Positions 6,902 through 18,001 of a DNA stretch of 31,845 bases are shown here, piece by piece. This DNA comes from Nitrosomonadales bacterium (GTDB lineage Bacteria; Pseudomonadota; Gammaproteobacteria; Burkholderiales; Gallionellaceae). Below the pieces are notes generated by a model. It was not told the origin of the DNA. It saw only the letters and a program-made list of their open reading frames with translations, and did not search any database. A program made the translations under genes and the position numbers. Each line of letters opens with the position of its first letter. The first letter of the stretch is position 1. Where the stretch lies: assembly GCA_016721605.1 (NCBI GenBank), contig JADKHS010000021.1, positions 1 to 31,845 of the forward strand. The letters are read 5' to 3'.

Positions 6902-7777
6902 CTAATCTACTGCTTCAGTAATAGGGGCTTCGGCATACAATATTTCAAGCCGCTCTTCGTCTACTTCAAGAAGCCGTAGGCAGGCAACACCTAGTTTTGT
7001 CCATTCCTGGGTCATGCTCAAACCAAGTTTTTTCTGCACAAGATGCTCCGCGAGTTGTGATGTTGCGATGAGTCTGCGGCTCATTAGTGGTAAATCTGAA
7101 TGGGGAGATTCTAATTTCGCAAGTTCGTGGTGGTTGCGAATACCGAGACAGAGCTCTTCCGGTAGCCACCAGCTTTGTGCCAAGATATGTCCTATCAAGG
7201 CATGATTAGTCGGGATTTCAGTTTCCTCAACCTCTATGAAACAACGTTCGCTATCATTGTTTGCTTCAGCCAGCGCTTTACCATATTCCGGAAAATACCC
7301 CAGCAGAACCGGAATTCCGCAGTCACGGAACAAGCCGAAGGTATAAGCATCATTGACATGCAGATCACGTAACTTGAGCTCCTGTGCCAACCATGCGGAC
7401 AAGCGCGCAATGCGTGCAGAAGCATCCCAAAAACGCTCCAAATTCCTCACATTTGGAAAGGATTTGCGCAGGATAATGCCGGCCACAGTATGACTGGATG
7501 CTTTTAAGCCGAGTATCGTAAGTGCTTCGTTCGCTGAACGCACCCGCTGGCGCATTCCAAAATAAGGCGAATTGGCTGTTTTGATCAGGCTGGCCGAGAT
7601 TGCCATATCGGCTCCAATAATATCTGTCAAACGTTTAAAGTCCGGCTCATCTTTGCCCATTTCAGCCATAAAACGATCCAGGACAGCAGGACATGGGGGG
7701 ATACCAATATCGAGAATGGCACTTTCGAACAAGCTGTCGACTGGCGCTGGGCGGGAGTTTTGTTGTGTGCCGCTCAT
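6902..7777 (-). CDS. HDOD domain signalling protein
   Basis: The HDOD domain, a non-catalytic relative of HD phosphohydrolases, is used in bacterial signalling, often linked to c-di-GMP and motility. Typical features: IPPCPAVLDRFMAEM, then LIKTANSPYFGMRQRVRSAN with AL.ILG (about 30-95), the core WLAQELKLRDLHVNDAYTFGLFRDCG region (about 130-165), and IGHILAQSWWLPEELCLGIRNHHE (about 205-230). Start chosen at ATG 7777 (291 residues) because GAGGAAAA lies just upstream; the frame also opens 24 bases earlier at a TTG with no ribosome-binding site. It lies 36 bp after the FapA-like gene on the same strand, so the two are probably one transcription unit. The partner enzyme it regulates is not evident here. 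Confidence 0.9.
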   Translation of the reverse strand: MSGTQQNSRPAPVDSLFESAILDIGIPPCPAVLDRFMAEMGKDEPDFKRLTDIIGADMAISASLIKTANSPYFGMRQRVRSANEALTILGLKASSHTVAGIILRKSFPNVRNLERFWDASARIARLSAWLAQELKLRDLHVNDAYTFGLFRDCGIPVLLGYFPEYGKALAEANNDSERCFIEVEETEIPTNHALIGHILAQSWWLPEELCLGIRNHHELAKLESPHSDLPLMSRRLIATSQLAEHLVQKKLGLSMTQEWTKLGVACLRLLEVDEERLEILYAEAPITEAVD

Positions 7778-7813
7778 TTCATTTTCCTCGTTTTGAGTCA
7801 AGAGAGCAGGTTG

Positions 7814-9706
7814 TTATTGAGCTTTGTACTGCCACTTAAGCTGGCCTTGACAACCAGAAAATATCTTTTTATTAGGTGCCCCCATATTCTGCAAGCTGAT
7901 TTTTAGCTCGCTTCTGGACAGGTTTTGGAATCCGCGTAGATCTAGGTGTGTGCGCAACGTTTGTACCGCGGTTTCGCCTAGCACTTCTTTGATATTGCAG
8001 TATAGCTTGGAGAGGCTGGTTTCTATTTGCTGAGACAGATTGGTAATCGTATCAAGTAGAGACTTACGCTTGCCCATTAAGGCAAGAGAGTCCTTTACTG
8101 CTGGAGGAAAGCGTGCAAATATTTTCTGCCATTCGCTATGTTGCTGCGTAGTCAGCTCGATTTTCCCTTCACGAATTTTGTCACCCAATTCAATGAATTT
8201 GGCGAGCTTTGGGTCGGCCCGCGCGGCTGCCATCTCGACGGCATTCCTCTGCAAGACTGCATCAATTTTGATTATATTTTCCTTGGCGGCGATGATTTGA
8301 CTTTCAAGGGTAGAATGATTTGGTAGTAACACGGAGACGATCGTTTCCTTATCCTTACGTGCCAGCGTAGAGGAAAGATCAATCATATTGCCAACAATTG
8401 CACAACCTTCCACCACGCCAACCTGCAATGTTTCAGCAACAATGTCGCAGTTCACTGCGTGTTTGATAGAGGCAGACTTGCCGAAAATTACGCAGGATTC
8501 TGCATAATTGACGGTAATGTTGCCATCCCATGCCTCAATGCTGGCGTTAATGGCCCGGCCATGTATAGAAACATTGCCACCATTGCTTTTGGCATTGCCG
8601 CCGGAAAGGTTGTCGTCAATACAAATATCGCCATCTGATGAATGGATAGTACCGTACACCGCAGAGCGGAAAGTCATGTGCTTGCCCTTTACGATACGAC
8701 CTTCCTGTACTTCACCATGCTCGACGAAATTATCCACGTCCAACTTGATGTCACCGGTAGATTTCGTGCTGATGCCACTTCTATTTTCGATTGTGGCAGT
8801 TACCTCCACTTTTTTTGATCTCTCGTCAAATCGCAGAAAGCCATCCATGTCAGCCACGATTATGTCGCCCTGGGCGCCGGTTTCGAGGCGAGTGCCAGGG
8901 CCAGACATTACACGCAAGTCGATATCTCTAGGCGCGCGGGGTTCGATGGTTGCGCCAGTCACACGGTAACCAGGATCGCCAAGCGCACAGGGAATCTTGC
9001 GCAGCAACGGTATGTTTTTAATCACTTGTGGAAAGTAATTTTTTGCTGCATTAAGTGATGCTTTGCCGTTGGCGTTTATTAGCGGAGAACGATCCTGGCG
9101 TAGATCGGATTTTTCTTCTACTATTTGTGCATCTCGGCTATCGGTTGGTTCGCGCTGATATGCGATTTCGATCAGTGTTGCCGCACCACTTTGAATGACT
9201 GTACGCACCGCATCAGCATCGATACCAAAAGTCACCCCACGACACCACATTGCTGCGACAAATTCATCGAAATCCAATTTGGTCTGGCGCGATTCGGTCT
9301 TTTGGGTAACTTCGGCAATAGAACTGATACCACGATCTCCAGAAGTGCCAAGAACCGGAGTTTCAAATGTTACCTCAGTGAATACAGGTTCAAATAGATA
9401 TTGCGCGAATCCTCTTGGAGTGATTTTTGCTATTCGATACAGGCTCTTGCGGTGAGGAGCGAAAATGGCAATTTCACTGGCAAGTCGAACTTCCGTTGGT
9501 AATCCATTTTTTGCTGTGACGGGCTTTGTGCCATACAACAAATCTAAGAAGAGCGCATAGTCCAAATCTTTGAAATAAGCATCATTTTTAAACAGACGGT
9601 CAACGAACAGTCGTAAGATATCCTGCGCAGGGGGCGGCGAAACCAAGATAAACACGCCATTTTCCCGGACTTGCACATAGGTTGGCAGCATAGACACTTG
9701 TGACAT
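7814..9706 (-). CDS. FapA/DUF342 family polymer-like protein
   Basis: A 630-residue protein. The N-terminal part holds a FapA-like region (GVTFGIDADAVRTVIQSGA, about 155-173). The middle (about 255-460) is a DUF342 right-handed beta-helix-like stretch of short repeated strands rich in G, D and I: GDIIVADMDGFLRFD, GDIKLDVDNFVEHGEVQEGR, GGNVSIHGRAINASIEAWDG. A coiled-coil region follows (about 480-600). No signal peptide. FapA proteins are named for flagellar assembly in Vibrio and affect polar localisation, but many homologues lie far from flagellar genes, and no flagellar gene is visible here. It heads a two-gene unit with the HDOD gene, suggesting a signalling or cell-polarity role. The ATG at 9706 has a weak ribosome-binding site; an ATG at 9691 is an alternative. 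Confidence 0.85.
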   Translation of the reverse strand: MSQVSMLPTYVQVRENGVFILVSPPPAQDILRLFVDRLFKNDAYFKDLDYALFLDLLYGTKPVTAKNGLPTEVRLASEIAIFAPHRKSLYRIAKITPRGFAQYLFEPVFTEVTFETPVLGTSGDRGISSIAEVTQKTESRQTKLDFDEFVAAMWCRGVTFGIDADAVRTVIQSGAATLIEIAYQREPTDSRDAQIVEEKSDLRQDRSPLINANGKASLNAAKNYFPQVIKNIPLLRKIPCALGDPGYRVTGATIEPRAPRDIDLRVMSGPGTRLETGAQGDIIVADMDGFLRFDERSKKVEVTATIENRSGISTKSTGDIKLDVDNFVEHGEVQEGRIVKGKHMTFRSAVYGTIHSSDGDICIDDNLSGGNAKSNGGNVSIHGRAINASIEAWDGNITVNYAESCVIFGKSASIKHAVNCDIVAETLQVGVVEGCAIVGNMIDLSSTLARKDKETIVSVLLPNHSTLESQIIAAKENIIKIDAVLQRNAVEMAAARADPKLAKFIELGDKIREGKIELTTQQHSEWQKIFARFPPAVKDSLALMGKRKSLLDTITNLSQQIETSLSKLYCNIKEVLGETAVQTLRTHLDLRGFQNLSRSELKISLQNMGAPNKKIFSGCQGQLKWQYKAQ

Positions 9707-10329
9707 TTAGTTATATTCAAGAGATTTAATGGCCGCAATGGTGATTGCGGGGCTGTTCAATGCTGCTAAAGCAGTTGGGGCTAATTTACTTCTAATGGCA
9801 CCTTGTTGCCGATCATGACTGCCCGCATCTTGCTGGACATTTTACACCATGCTTGGCAGTTAATGGCACGCTACTGCCCATCGCCCAGCAATACTAACCG
9901 ACAGAAAGCCGACATTCATAACGCAACCAGCATTTGTATGGTGGCAACCGCCAGCGCAATCTTTTTTTGCTGCCGTTTACTGCCTTGAGTGTTGCTTGAG
10001 CTTTGAAAAAATTTGCGCTAAGTATTTCATTTAATGTGGCGATGATAACTTCAAACAGGGCTGTAATACGGTGGTCAGCGTCGGCGATAGTCTAGCTGGT
10101 TATCGCCTGAAAGTTTTTATTCATGCTGCAATTATGTGTTCTGAGGCATGCATTGGGGTCAGTTCAACATTACAACATTTTCTTTCCAATAAGGAGGGCT
10201 AGTTATTTGCAAAATGTAGCAGAGTTTGTTGGAATATTAGATTTGACTCCATGTGCCCATGCGATCTACTGGCAATTAGCCATGAATCGCCCCGGGTTTC
10301 GTAGAGATGAATGGTTAAAATCCCAACCC
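9707..10329. other. Gene-poor intergenic stretch
   Basis: About 620 bp between fapA and the efflux operon's last gene with no convincing gene. Visible items: a perfect hairpin CCGCAAT, loop GGTG, ATTGCGG at 9732-9749; a string GGGGTCAGTTCAACATTACAAC at 10155-10176 resembling the inverted repeat at 5201-5221; and TGAATCGCCCCGGGTTTCGT near 10283, which is reminiscent of IS3-family ends. Together these suggest eroded mobile DNA. Confidence 0.5.
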
Positions 10330-11781
10330 TTATCCGTTAGGACTTTTTTGCCCGGAACGCCAATCCCCGCCAAGTGCTTTGAGCAAAGCAGTACTGGCGA
10401 TCAAGCTTCGGCCAGCAATGTTAAGGCTGCGTATATCCGCATCAAGCGCTGTGGCCTGTGCCGTAACCACATTCAAGTAGCTCACTGTTCCAGCCAGATA
10501 TTGGTTATTAAAAAGAGTGACAGCTTCCTGCGCAGACCGTTTCGCCTCAAGTTGTACCTTGGCTTCTTCACTCAGGATGCGTAACGTAGAAAGACTGTCC
10601 TCAACTTCCTGAAATCCAGCCAGAACAATCTGGCGGTAATCGGCAACACTTTTGTCAAATAAAGCAATTGCCTGCTCTTTTTGTGATGACCGCAGCCCCC
10701 CGTCAAACAATGTGGCCGCAATATTCGGTCCAATAGACCATACCCGCCTTGGTAGGGATATCAAATTGGAAAGCAGGGAACTTTGATAGCCAGTTGAGGC
10801 GCCAAGTATGAGAGATGGAAAATATGCAGCCTGGATCACGCCAATCTGGGCATTTGCGGCCTTAATGCGGCGTTCCGCTGCGGCAATATCAGGGCGCCGC
10901 TCCAGCAATTCTGATGGAAGGCCAGCAGGAAATTCTGGCAAATTTGGCAGGATCAAGGTTGGCTTGATCAAAAAATTGGAAGGCGCTTTACCAATCAGAA
11001 CGGCGATCGCATGTTCAAACTGTGCCCTCTGCACACCAAGGTCTATCGCTTGGGCTTGGGTAGATTTTAATTGTGTATCAGCCTGAACAACATCAGCGCG
11101 CCCCACAATGCCGGCTTCATAGCGATTTTGAGTAATTTGAAGCGACCGCTTATAAGCTACCGTTGTCTGTTCCAGTAAGTTACGTTGTACGTCATTGATA
11201 CGCAATTGAAAATAAGTCTGTACCAACGTAGATTGGATGCTTAACAAGGCCGATTGCAGGTCAGCGGCACTGGCTTCAGCCGACGCCTGGTTAGATTCAA
11301 CGGTGCGCCCTATTCGCCCCCACAAATCGGCCTCCCAACTGGCGTTCATCAATATTCGATTGGTATTGGTAATCGCTGGGGTTGGATTACCGGGAATTGT
11401 TACCCCAGCATTGGTTGAACTTGCGCCTTGTCCACGGGTATGGGCAAAACTACCAGACAATGTCGGTAAATAACGTGCGCGCGCAACACCAAGCAAAGCA
11501 AGCGCCTGCCGGTATTGCGCTTCAGCGCTGTGTATATTTTGGTTGGAGATTGATACTTGTTGTACAAGTGCGTTTAGCTGGATGTCGCCATATATTTCCC
11601 ACCATTTGCCGCGCAGGGTATGGTCCCGGGGATCTGCCAATTTCCATTGATTTGTTTCTTCCTTGAAAGTGGTGGGGGGTATGACGCCAGGTCTTTTGTA
11701 GTCGGGCCCCACGGCACATCCTGCCAGGCTTAAAACAGCCAGCACACAAAATGTTGTTATCAGTATTTTTATACTAGTCAT
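10330..11781 (-). CDS. NodT/OprM-type outer membrane efflux lipoprotein
   Basis: Outer-membrane channel of a tripartite efflux pump: a trimeric barrel with a long periplasmic alpha-barrel. 483 residues, normal for the family. Lipoprotein signal: VLAVLSLAGCAVGPDYKRP with lipobox LAGC (Cys22). Two OEP domains follow, with the conserved ERRPDIAAAERRIKAANAQIG (about 293-313) at the start of the second repeat and helical stretches such as LAGFQEVEDSLSTLR (about 391-405). It is the last gene of the RND operon, 3 bp after mdtC, so it is clearly the dedicated exit duct for that pump. E. coli mdtABC relies on TolC encoded elsewhere; here the channel is built into the operon, as in many betaproteobacteria. 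Confidence 0.93.
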   Translation of the reverse strand: MTSIKILITTFCVLAVLSLAGCAVGPDYKRPGVIPPTTFKEETNQWKLADPRDHTLRGKWWEIYGDIQLNALVQQVSISNQNIHSAEAQYRQALALLGVARARYLPTLSGSFAHTRGQGASSTNAGVTIPGNPTPAITNTNRILMNASWEADLWGRIGRTVESNQASAEASAADLQSALLSIQSTLVQTYFQLRINDVQRNLLEQTTVAYKRSLQITQNRYEAGIVGRADVVQADTQLKSTQAQAIDLGVQRAQFEHAIAVLIGKAPSNFLIKPTLILPNLPEFPAGLPSELLERRPDIAAAERRIKAANAQIGVIQAAYFPSLILGASTGYQSSLLSNLISLPRRVWSIGPNIAATLFDGGLRSSQKEQAIALFDKSVADYRQIVLAGFQEVEDSLSTLRILSEEAKVQLEAKRSAQEAVTLFNNQYLAGTVSYLNVVTAQATALDADIRSLNIAGRSLIASTALLKALGGDWRSGQKSPNG

Positions 11782-11784
11782 AAT

Positions 11785-14700
11785 TCATGTTTGTTTCGCA
11801 GTTTTAAGTGAATTAACTTGGGATCGTTGCTTCCAAATTTTGGAACACCACAGCCGAAATCGATCAAGGTACAGATAGACGACGGGTGTCGTGTAGAGCG
11901 TTAGCAATTGACTTAAGATCAGCCCACCAACAATAGATATTCCCAGTGGTTGGCGCAGTTCAGCACCCATGCCCGAATCCAGGGCAAGCGGCAGTGCGCC
12001 AAACAAGGCGGCCATGCTGGTCATCATGATTGGACGGAAACGTAATAGGCAAGCTTCATAGATCGCATCGCGCGGATTTAAGCCACGTTGCCGTTCGGAT
12101 TCAAGCGCAAAGTCAATCATCAGGATCGCGTTTTTCTTGACAATGCCAATGAGAAGAATGACGCCGATCATCGCGATGATACTGAAATCCATCTTGAACG
12201 CGAGCAACGCCAGAATCGCCCTACCCCGCCGACGGTAGCGTCGAAAGAATGGTTATAGGATGGATGTAGCTCTCATAAAGCATGCCGAGCACCAGGTATA
12301 CCGCCACCAAGGCAGCAAGGATGAGCAAAGGCTGATTGGCCAGCGACATCTGAAAAGCTTTAGCTGTGCCCTGAAAACTACCATGCACGGAAGCGGGTAC
12401 GCCAATCTTCGCCATTACCTTCTCAATTTCCCGCGTAGCATCCGACAGCGATACGCCGATCGGAAGATTGAATGAGATCGTTGAAGCGGCAAACTGACCT
12501 TGATGATTAATCGCCAGTGGCGTCGCCGTTTCTTCCCAACGGGCGAATGCGGCCAGCGGCACTTGCAGGCCTCCCGGGGCAATGAAAAACACGTCCTTCA
12601 ACGCTTCCGGGCTCTGCAAATATTGCGGTGCGGCTTCCATAACCACCCGGTATTGGTTCAATGGGTTATATATGGTTGATACCTGGCGCTGGCCGAATAA
12701 ATCGTTCAATGTTGTATCGATCAGCCGCTGTGTCAATCCTAGCCGGGCGGCAGCATCACGGTCAATGGTCAGCGAGGTCTGCACGCCCTTGTTTTGTTGG
12801 TCGGTGTTGACATCCGTAAGTTGCGGCAACGAGCGTAATTCCTGGCGGATGCGGGGTTCCCAGGTACGCAATTCATCAATCCCATCTGCCTGGAGTGTAT
12901 ATTGGTATTGCGCGTTGCCGGCACGGCCACCGACGCTAATATCCTGAACCGATTGCAAAAACAGGTTGGCACCGGGTTCATGGCCGAGCTTGCCGCGCAA
13001 CCGGGCGATAACCTTGTCAGCGGATATCTGGCGTTCAGCCAAAGGCTTTAGTCCAACGAACATTCGGCCAGTATTGACTTGCCCTCCCCCGGTAAAGCCC
13101 ACGACGCTATCCACCGCAGGGTCTTGGCTGACAATATTGACGAAAGTAGCAAGTTTGTCCCGCATGGCCTGGAAAGAAATACTTTGGTCTGCCTGAATGG
13201 CTCCCATTAGACGGCCAGTATCCTGCTGTGGGAAGAAGCCCTTGGGTATGACAGTGTAAAGATAAACATTAAGGCAAACCGTTGCCAGAAGTACGAGCAT
13301 CATGATGCGACCATGCGCGAGCGCCCAATCGAGCGATATCCGGTAACCATTCAATAGCGCATTGAAGATGCGCTCACTCACCTTATACAAACGGCCTGGC
13401 GGCGATTTCGAGCGTGGGCGCAATAGCCGCGCGCACATCATCGGCGTCACAGTCAACGATACAACCAGCGATACCAGAATAGCCGCCGATAGCGTGATAG
13501 CAAATTCCCGAAACAACCGCCCGACGACACCGCCCATTAATAAAATCGGTATGAACACGGCGACCAAAGACAGGCTCATTGATAATACGGTGAAACTCAC
13601 CTCGCGTGCCCCTTGTACAGCGGCTTTAAATGGCGCAACGCCGTTCTCGATGTGGCGAGAAATATTTTCCAGCATCACCACGGCATCGTCCACCACAAAT
13701 CCGACACCAACAGTCAGGGCCATAAGCGAGATATTGTTCAGACTAAAACCAGCCAGATACATCACGCCAAAGGTGCCGATCAACGATACCGATACCGCCA
13801 CGCTTGGGATGAGAGCTGCCCGAATATCGCGCAGAAACAAAAATACAACCAACACCACCAAGGCAATTGAAATCAAAAGCGTATGTTCGACTCCCCGTAA
13901 TGATGCGCGAATGGTCGGCGTGCGGTCTGACGCCACTGACAGGGTAATCGCCGCCGGTATGGAGGCGCGCAATAGCGGCAACAATTGCTTTACCTGATCT
14001 ACCGTTTCAATAATATTAGCGCCCGGCTGGCGATTCAGAATCAGCATTACGGCCGGTTTACCATTGACCAGTCCGGCATTTCGGATGTCCTGTACTGAAT
14101 CCGCTACCTGAGCAATATCGGCGAGACGGACAGGGGCGCCGTTACGGTAAGCTACGATTGTCGGAAGGTATTCGGCAGCAGTTTTGGCCTGGTCGTTAGC
14201 CAATATCTGCCAGCGTCGGTCTCCATCCTCAAGCGAGCCTTTAGGCCTGTTAGCGTTGGTGGCGACAATTGCGGCACGCACATCCTCAGCGCCTATGCCA
14301 TACTTGTTCAGGGCATTCGGATTGAGCGATACGCGCACGGCAGGTAGCGAACTGCCACCTACAGTCACCAGGCCAATTCCTTTCAATTGCGATATTTTTT
14401 GGGCGAGGATAGTCGATGCCGCATCGTACATTTGCCCTCGACTCATCGATTCTGAGGTAAGGGAAAGAATCATGATGGGCGCATCGGCCGGATTGACTTT
14501 GCGGTAGACCGGGTTGCTGGGAAGACCAGTGGGCAGCAGATTCCGTGCCGCGTTCATTGCCGCCTGAACATCACGCGCAGCGCCATCAATGTTGCGGTCA
14601 AGATCAAATTGCAAAGTGATTCGGGTTGAACCCAACGAGCTGGACGAGCTGATCTCGGTAACGCCCGCGATGAGGCCTAACGATCGTTCAAGCGGTGTAG

Positions 14701-14890
14701 CCACCGTGGCAGCCATCGTTTCTGGACTTGCCCCCGGCAATGTTGCCTGTACCGAGATTGTCGGAAAATCAACTTGTGGCAAGGCTGCTACAGGAAGCAA
14801 TGTAAATGCAATGATTCCCGATAAAACGATACCCAACGCCAATAGCGTCGTGGCAACCGGGCGATTTATGAAGGTTTCGGATAGGCTCAT
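11785..14890 (-). CDS. mdtC: RND efflux transporter, MdtC-like (frameshift near 12210-12227)
   Basis: Inner-membrane proton-driven pump subunit of the hydrophobe/amphiphile RND family. It opens with MSLSETFINRPVATTLLALG, the MdtC/MuxC type of start. The charge-relay motif GFVVDDAVVMLENISRHIEN is present in TM4, with both Asp residues. The periplasmic docking and porter domains lie on both sides, and LLIGIVKKNAILMIDFAL is in the C-terminal half. The frame breaks after ILSTLPSAG and resumes in the conserved ILALLAFKMDFSIIAMIG. The gap is two bases short, in adjacent runs CCC (12219-12221) and CCCC (12224-12227); restoring one base in each gives GVGAILAL and a 1035-residue protein. I treat it as functional with a sequence error. 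It lies 22 bp after mdtB. Confidence 0.9.
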
Positions 14891-14912
14891 GGCAACAAGA
14901 CCGCGTTAACCC

Positions 14913-17900
14913 TCAGGTACCATCAGCAGCTGGTGGCGATTTGAAACGCTGCGCCCACTGATCAAAGGCCAGGTAAATAACCGGCGTTGTAAACAGAGTC
15001 AGTATCTGGCTTACCAGTAATCCCCCCACCATCGTGATACCCAGTGGGTGGCGCAACTCTGACCCGACACCCGTACCGAGCATCAATGGAAGCGCAGCAA
15101 GCAAGGCACTCATGGTCGTCATCAAAATCGGCCGAAAACGTAACAGGCAGGCTTCAAAGATTGCTTCGCGTGGTGTTTTGCCATGCTTACGCTCTGCATC
15201 CAGCGCGAAGTCGATCATCATGATGGCATTTTTTTTAACGATGCCAATCAGCAGAATGATACCGATAATACCGATTACCCCAAGGTCAGTGCGCGACACC
15301 AACAGTGCCAATAATGCCCCGACACCAGCGGAAGGGAGAGTGGACAAAATTGTGACTGGGTGAATGTAGCTCTCGTAGAGCACGCCCAGAACAATATACA
15401 TGGTAATGATTGCCGCAAGAATCAACAGCAGCATGTTACTCAGAGAAGCCTGGAACGCCAGGGCAGCTCCCTGAAAACTGGTTTGAACACTAACAGGCAG
15501 TCCAATTTCTTGTTCCGCCGCACGGATAGCCTTCACTGCGTTACCCAACGAAGCGCCGGGTGCCAAATTAAAGGAAATAGTGGCGGCGGGAAACTGATCG
15601 ATATGGTTGATAGATAGAGGTGTCGCACGTTCTGAAATACGGGCGATCGACGATAACGGCACCTGACTTCCATTCAACGATACGATGTAAATTCCATTTA
15701 GGGCCTCAGGCCCCCGCTGAGACTCGGGCTTAACTTCCAGCACTACGCGGTACAGGCTGGATTGGGTGAATATGGTTGAGATAAGCCGCTGGCCAAAAGC
15801 GTTGTATAGCGTGTTATCTATTGCCGCAGGCGTAATGCCAAGCCGGCCAGCGGTGTCGCGGTCGATCTCGACATAGGCCTGTAAGCCCTGGTCCTGAACA
15901 TCACTGTCCACATCAATCAGTTCCGGCAATTTGCGCAGACGCTCCAGCAGTTTGGGTGCCCATTCGGCTAGCTCGACCGGATTGGCGTCTTCAACACTGA
16001 ACTGGTATTGAGTGCTACTTACCCGCGTCTCAATAGTTAAATCCTGCACAGGTTGCATGTACATCTCGATTCCCGGCACCTCTGCCAGACTGTGTTGCAG
16101 GCGGCGAATCACGCCCGTGGCGTCAGTGTTGCGCGCACTCTTTGGTTTGAGGTTAATCAGCATACGGCCACTGTTAAGTGTGGCATTCGTGCCATCAACG
16201 CCGATGAATGACGACAAGCTCTCCACCGCAGGATCTTTCAGCACAACCTGAGCGAGTGCCTGTTGCCGTTCGGCCATCGCCGCGAAAGAAATTGACTGCG
16301 GTGCCTGGGTCATGCCTTGAATCACCCCAGTATCCTGCATCGGAAAAAAACCTTTAGGCACGAATATATAGAGTAGAACGGTAAGGCCGAGTGTGGCTCC
16401 AGCCACCAGCAATGTGGCAAACTGGCGGTCAAGCACCCAATTGAGCATGACGCCATAACGCGCGATCACCCTATCGAAAAAAGCGCCGCTCTTACGGTAA
16501 AACCAACCTTGCTCGGCAGCAGGCACATGGCGCAACAATTTGGCACACATCATCGGCGTGAGGGTTAGCGATACCACAGCAGAAATCAGAATCGCCACCG
16601 CCAATGTGATAGCGAATTCACGGAACAGCCGGCCGACTACGTCTTCCATAAACAATAGCGGAATCAACACAGCGATCAGCGAAAAGGTCAACGAAATGAT
16701 GGTAAAACTTATTTGCTTAGCGCCCTTAAGCGCCGCTTGCAGAGGTGAATCGCCAGCCTCGATATAACGCGTGATATTTTCGATCATGACGATTGCGTCA
16801 TCCACCACGAATCCGGTAGCAATCGTCAGCGCCATCAGCGTCAAGTTATTGATACTGAAACCAGCCAGGTACATCACGCCAAAAGTACCAATAAGCGACA
16901 ATGGCACGGCAACACCGGGGATGATGGTGGCGTACACGCTGCGTAAAACAGGAAGATTACCATCACCACCAGCGCGACCGAGAGCATCAATTCGAAGCGG
17001 ACATCTGCCACCGAGGCACGGATCGTAGTAGTTCGGTCAGTGAGAATCTTGACATTGATAGATCCAGGCAACGTAGCTTGCAGTTGCGGCAAAAGCTTCT
17101 GGATACGATCCACCGTTTCAATGACATTGGCTCCGGGTTGACGCCGAATATTGAGGATCACAGCCCGAGTCTGGTCAGCCCAAGCAGCAAGATGCGTGTT
17201 CTCGGCCCCATCAATGGTGTCCGCAATATCACTTAAACGAATCGGGGCACCATTGCGCCAAGCGATAATAAGATTTCGGTATTCTTCGGCTGACTTGAGT
17301 TGGTCGTTAGCATCCAGGGTTGAAGCCCGTGCCGCGCCATCAAAACTTCCTTTTGCGATGTTGACGTTGGCATTCCCGATAGCAATGCGAATATCGTCGA
17401 GGTTAAGGCCATTTGCGGCAAGTGCCCTAGGATTAGCCTGGATGCGAACCGCAGGCCGTTGGCCGCCGCCAATACTAACCAGGCCGACGCCAGGCAATTG
17501 CGAAAGTTTTTGTGCCAAGCGTGTATCCACCAAGTCTTGCACTTTCGGCAGCGGCAGCGTTTCGGACGTAATCGCCATCGTAACGATAGGCGCGTCAGCT
17601 GGATTAACCTTACTGTAAATCGGCGGCATCGGCAGATCAGTAGGCAGAAAAGAACTAGCGGCGTTTATCGCCGCCTGCACGCCCTGTTCCGCCACATCAA
17701 GACTGAGATTAAGTCCGAACTGTAGTGTGATGACCGAGGCACCGCCTGAACTGCTGGAAGACATCTGGTTCAGACCGGGCATTTGGCCGAACTGGCGCTC
17801 CAATGGTGCGGTAATTGAGGATGTTGTGACGTCCGGGCTGGCACCGGGGTAAAAAGTAGTCACCTGAATAGTCGGGTAATCAACTTCCGGCAAGGCTGAA

Positions 17901-18001
17901 ACTGGCAGCAAACGGTAGGCCAACATTCCTGATAACAGGATAGCGGCCATTAGCAGTGAAGTTGCAACTGGCCGGATAATAAACAGACGTGAAAGGTTCA
18001 T
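14913..18001 (-). CDS. mdtB: RND efflux transporter, MdtB-like (frameshift near 16945)
   Basis: First RND subunit of a heteromeric MdtBC-type pump, which exports bile salts, novobiocin-like drugs, flavonoids or metals in relatives. It starts MNLSRLFIIRPVATSLLMAA, the standard RND N-terminus. The porter domain includes YPGASPDVTTSSITAPLERQ. The proton-relay motif FVVDDAIVMIENITRYIE is intact, and the C-terminal half carries LLIGIVKKNAIMMIDFAL. The frame breaks after MVIFLF and resumes at SVYATIIPGVAVPLSLIGTF. A single missing base in the A-run at 16945-16948 explains it: CTG-TTT-TTA-CGC would read LFLRSVYA. Corrected length is 1029 residues. Its start overlaps the mdtA stop by four bases (ATGA), so translation is coupled. 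Confidence 0.92.

Noticed and set aside
9728..9817. 29-codon ORF (MAAMVIAGLFNAAKAVGANL...)
   Set aside because: Hydrophobic and attractive, but it overlaps a perfect hairpin, has a weak ribosome-binding site and no recognisable family.
10283..10310. TGAATCGCCCCGGG string resembling an IS3-family end
   Set aside because: Only one end by eye and no transposase sequence beside it; not enough to call an element.
10123..10584. Plus-strand ORF of 153 codons
   Set aside because: Its second half is antisense to the efflux channel gene, and the first half has no domain or start signal.
13362..13997. Plus-strand ORF of 211 codons within mdtC
   Set aside because: A shadow of the opposite RND frame with biased composition and no motifs.
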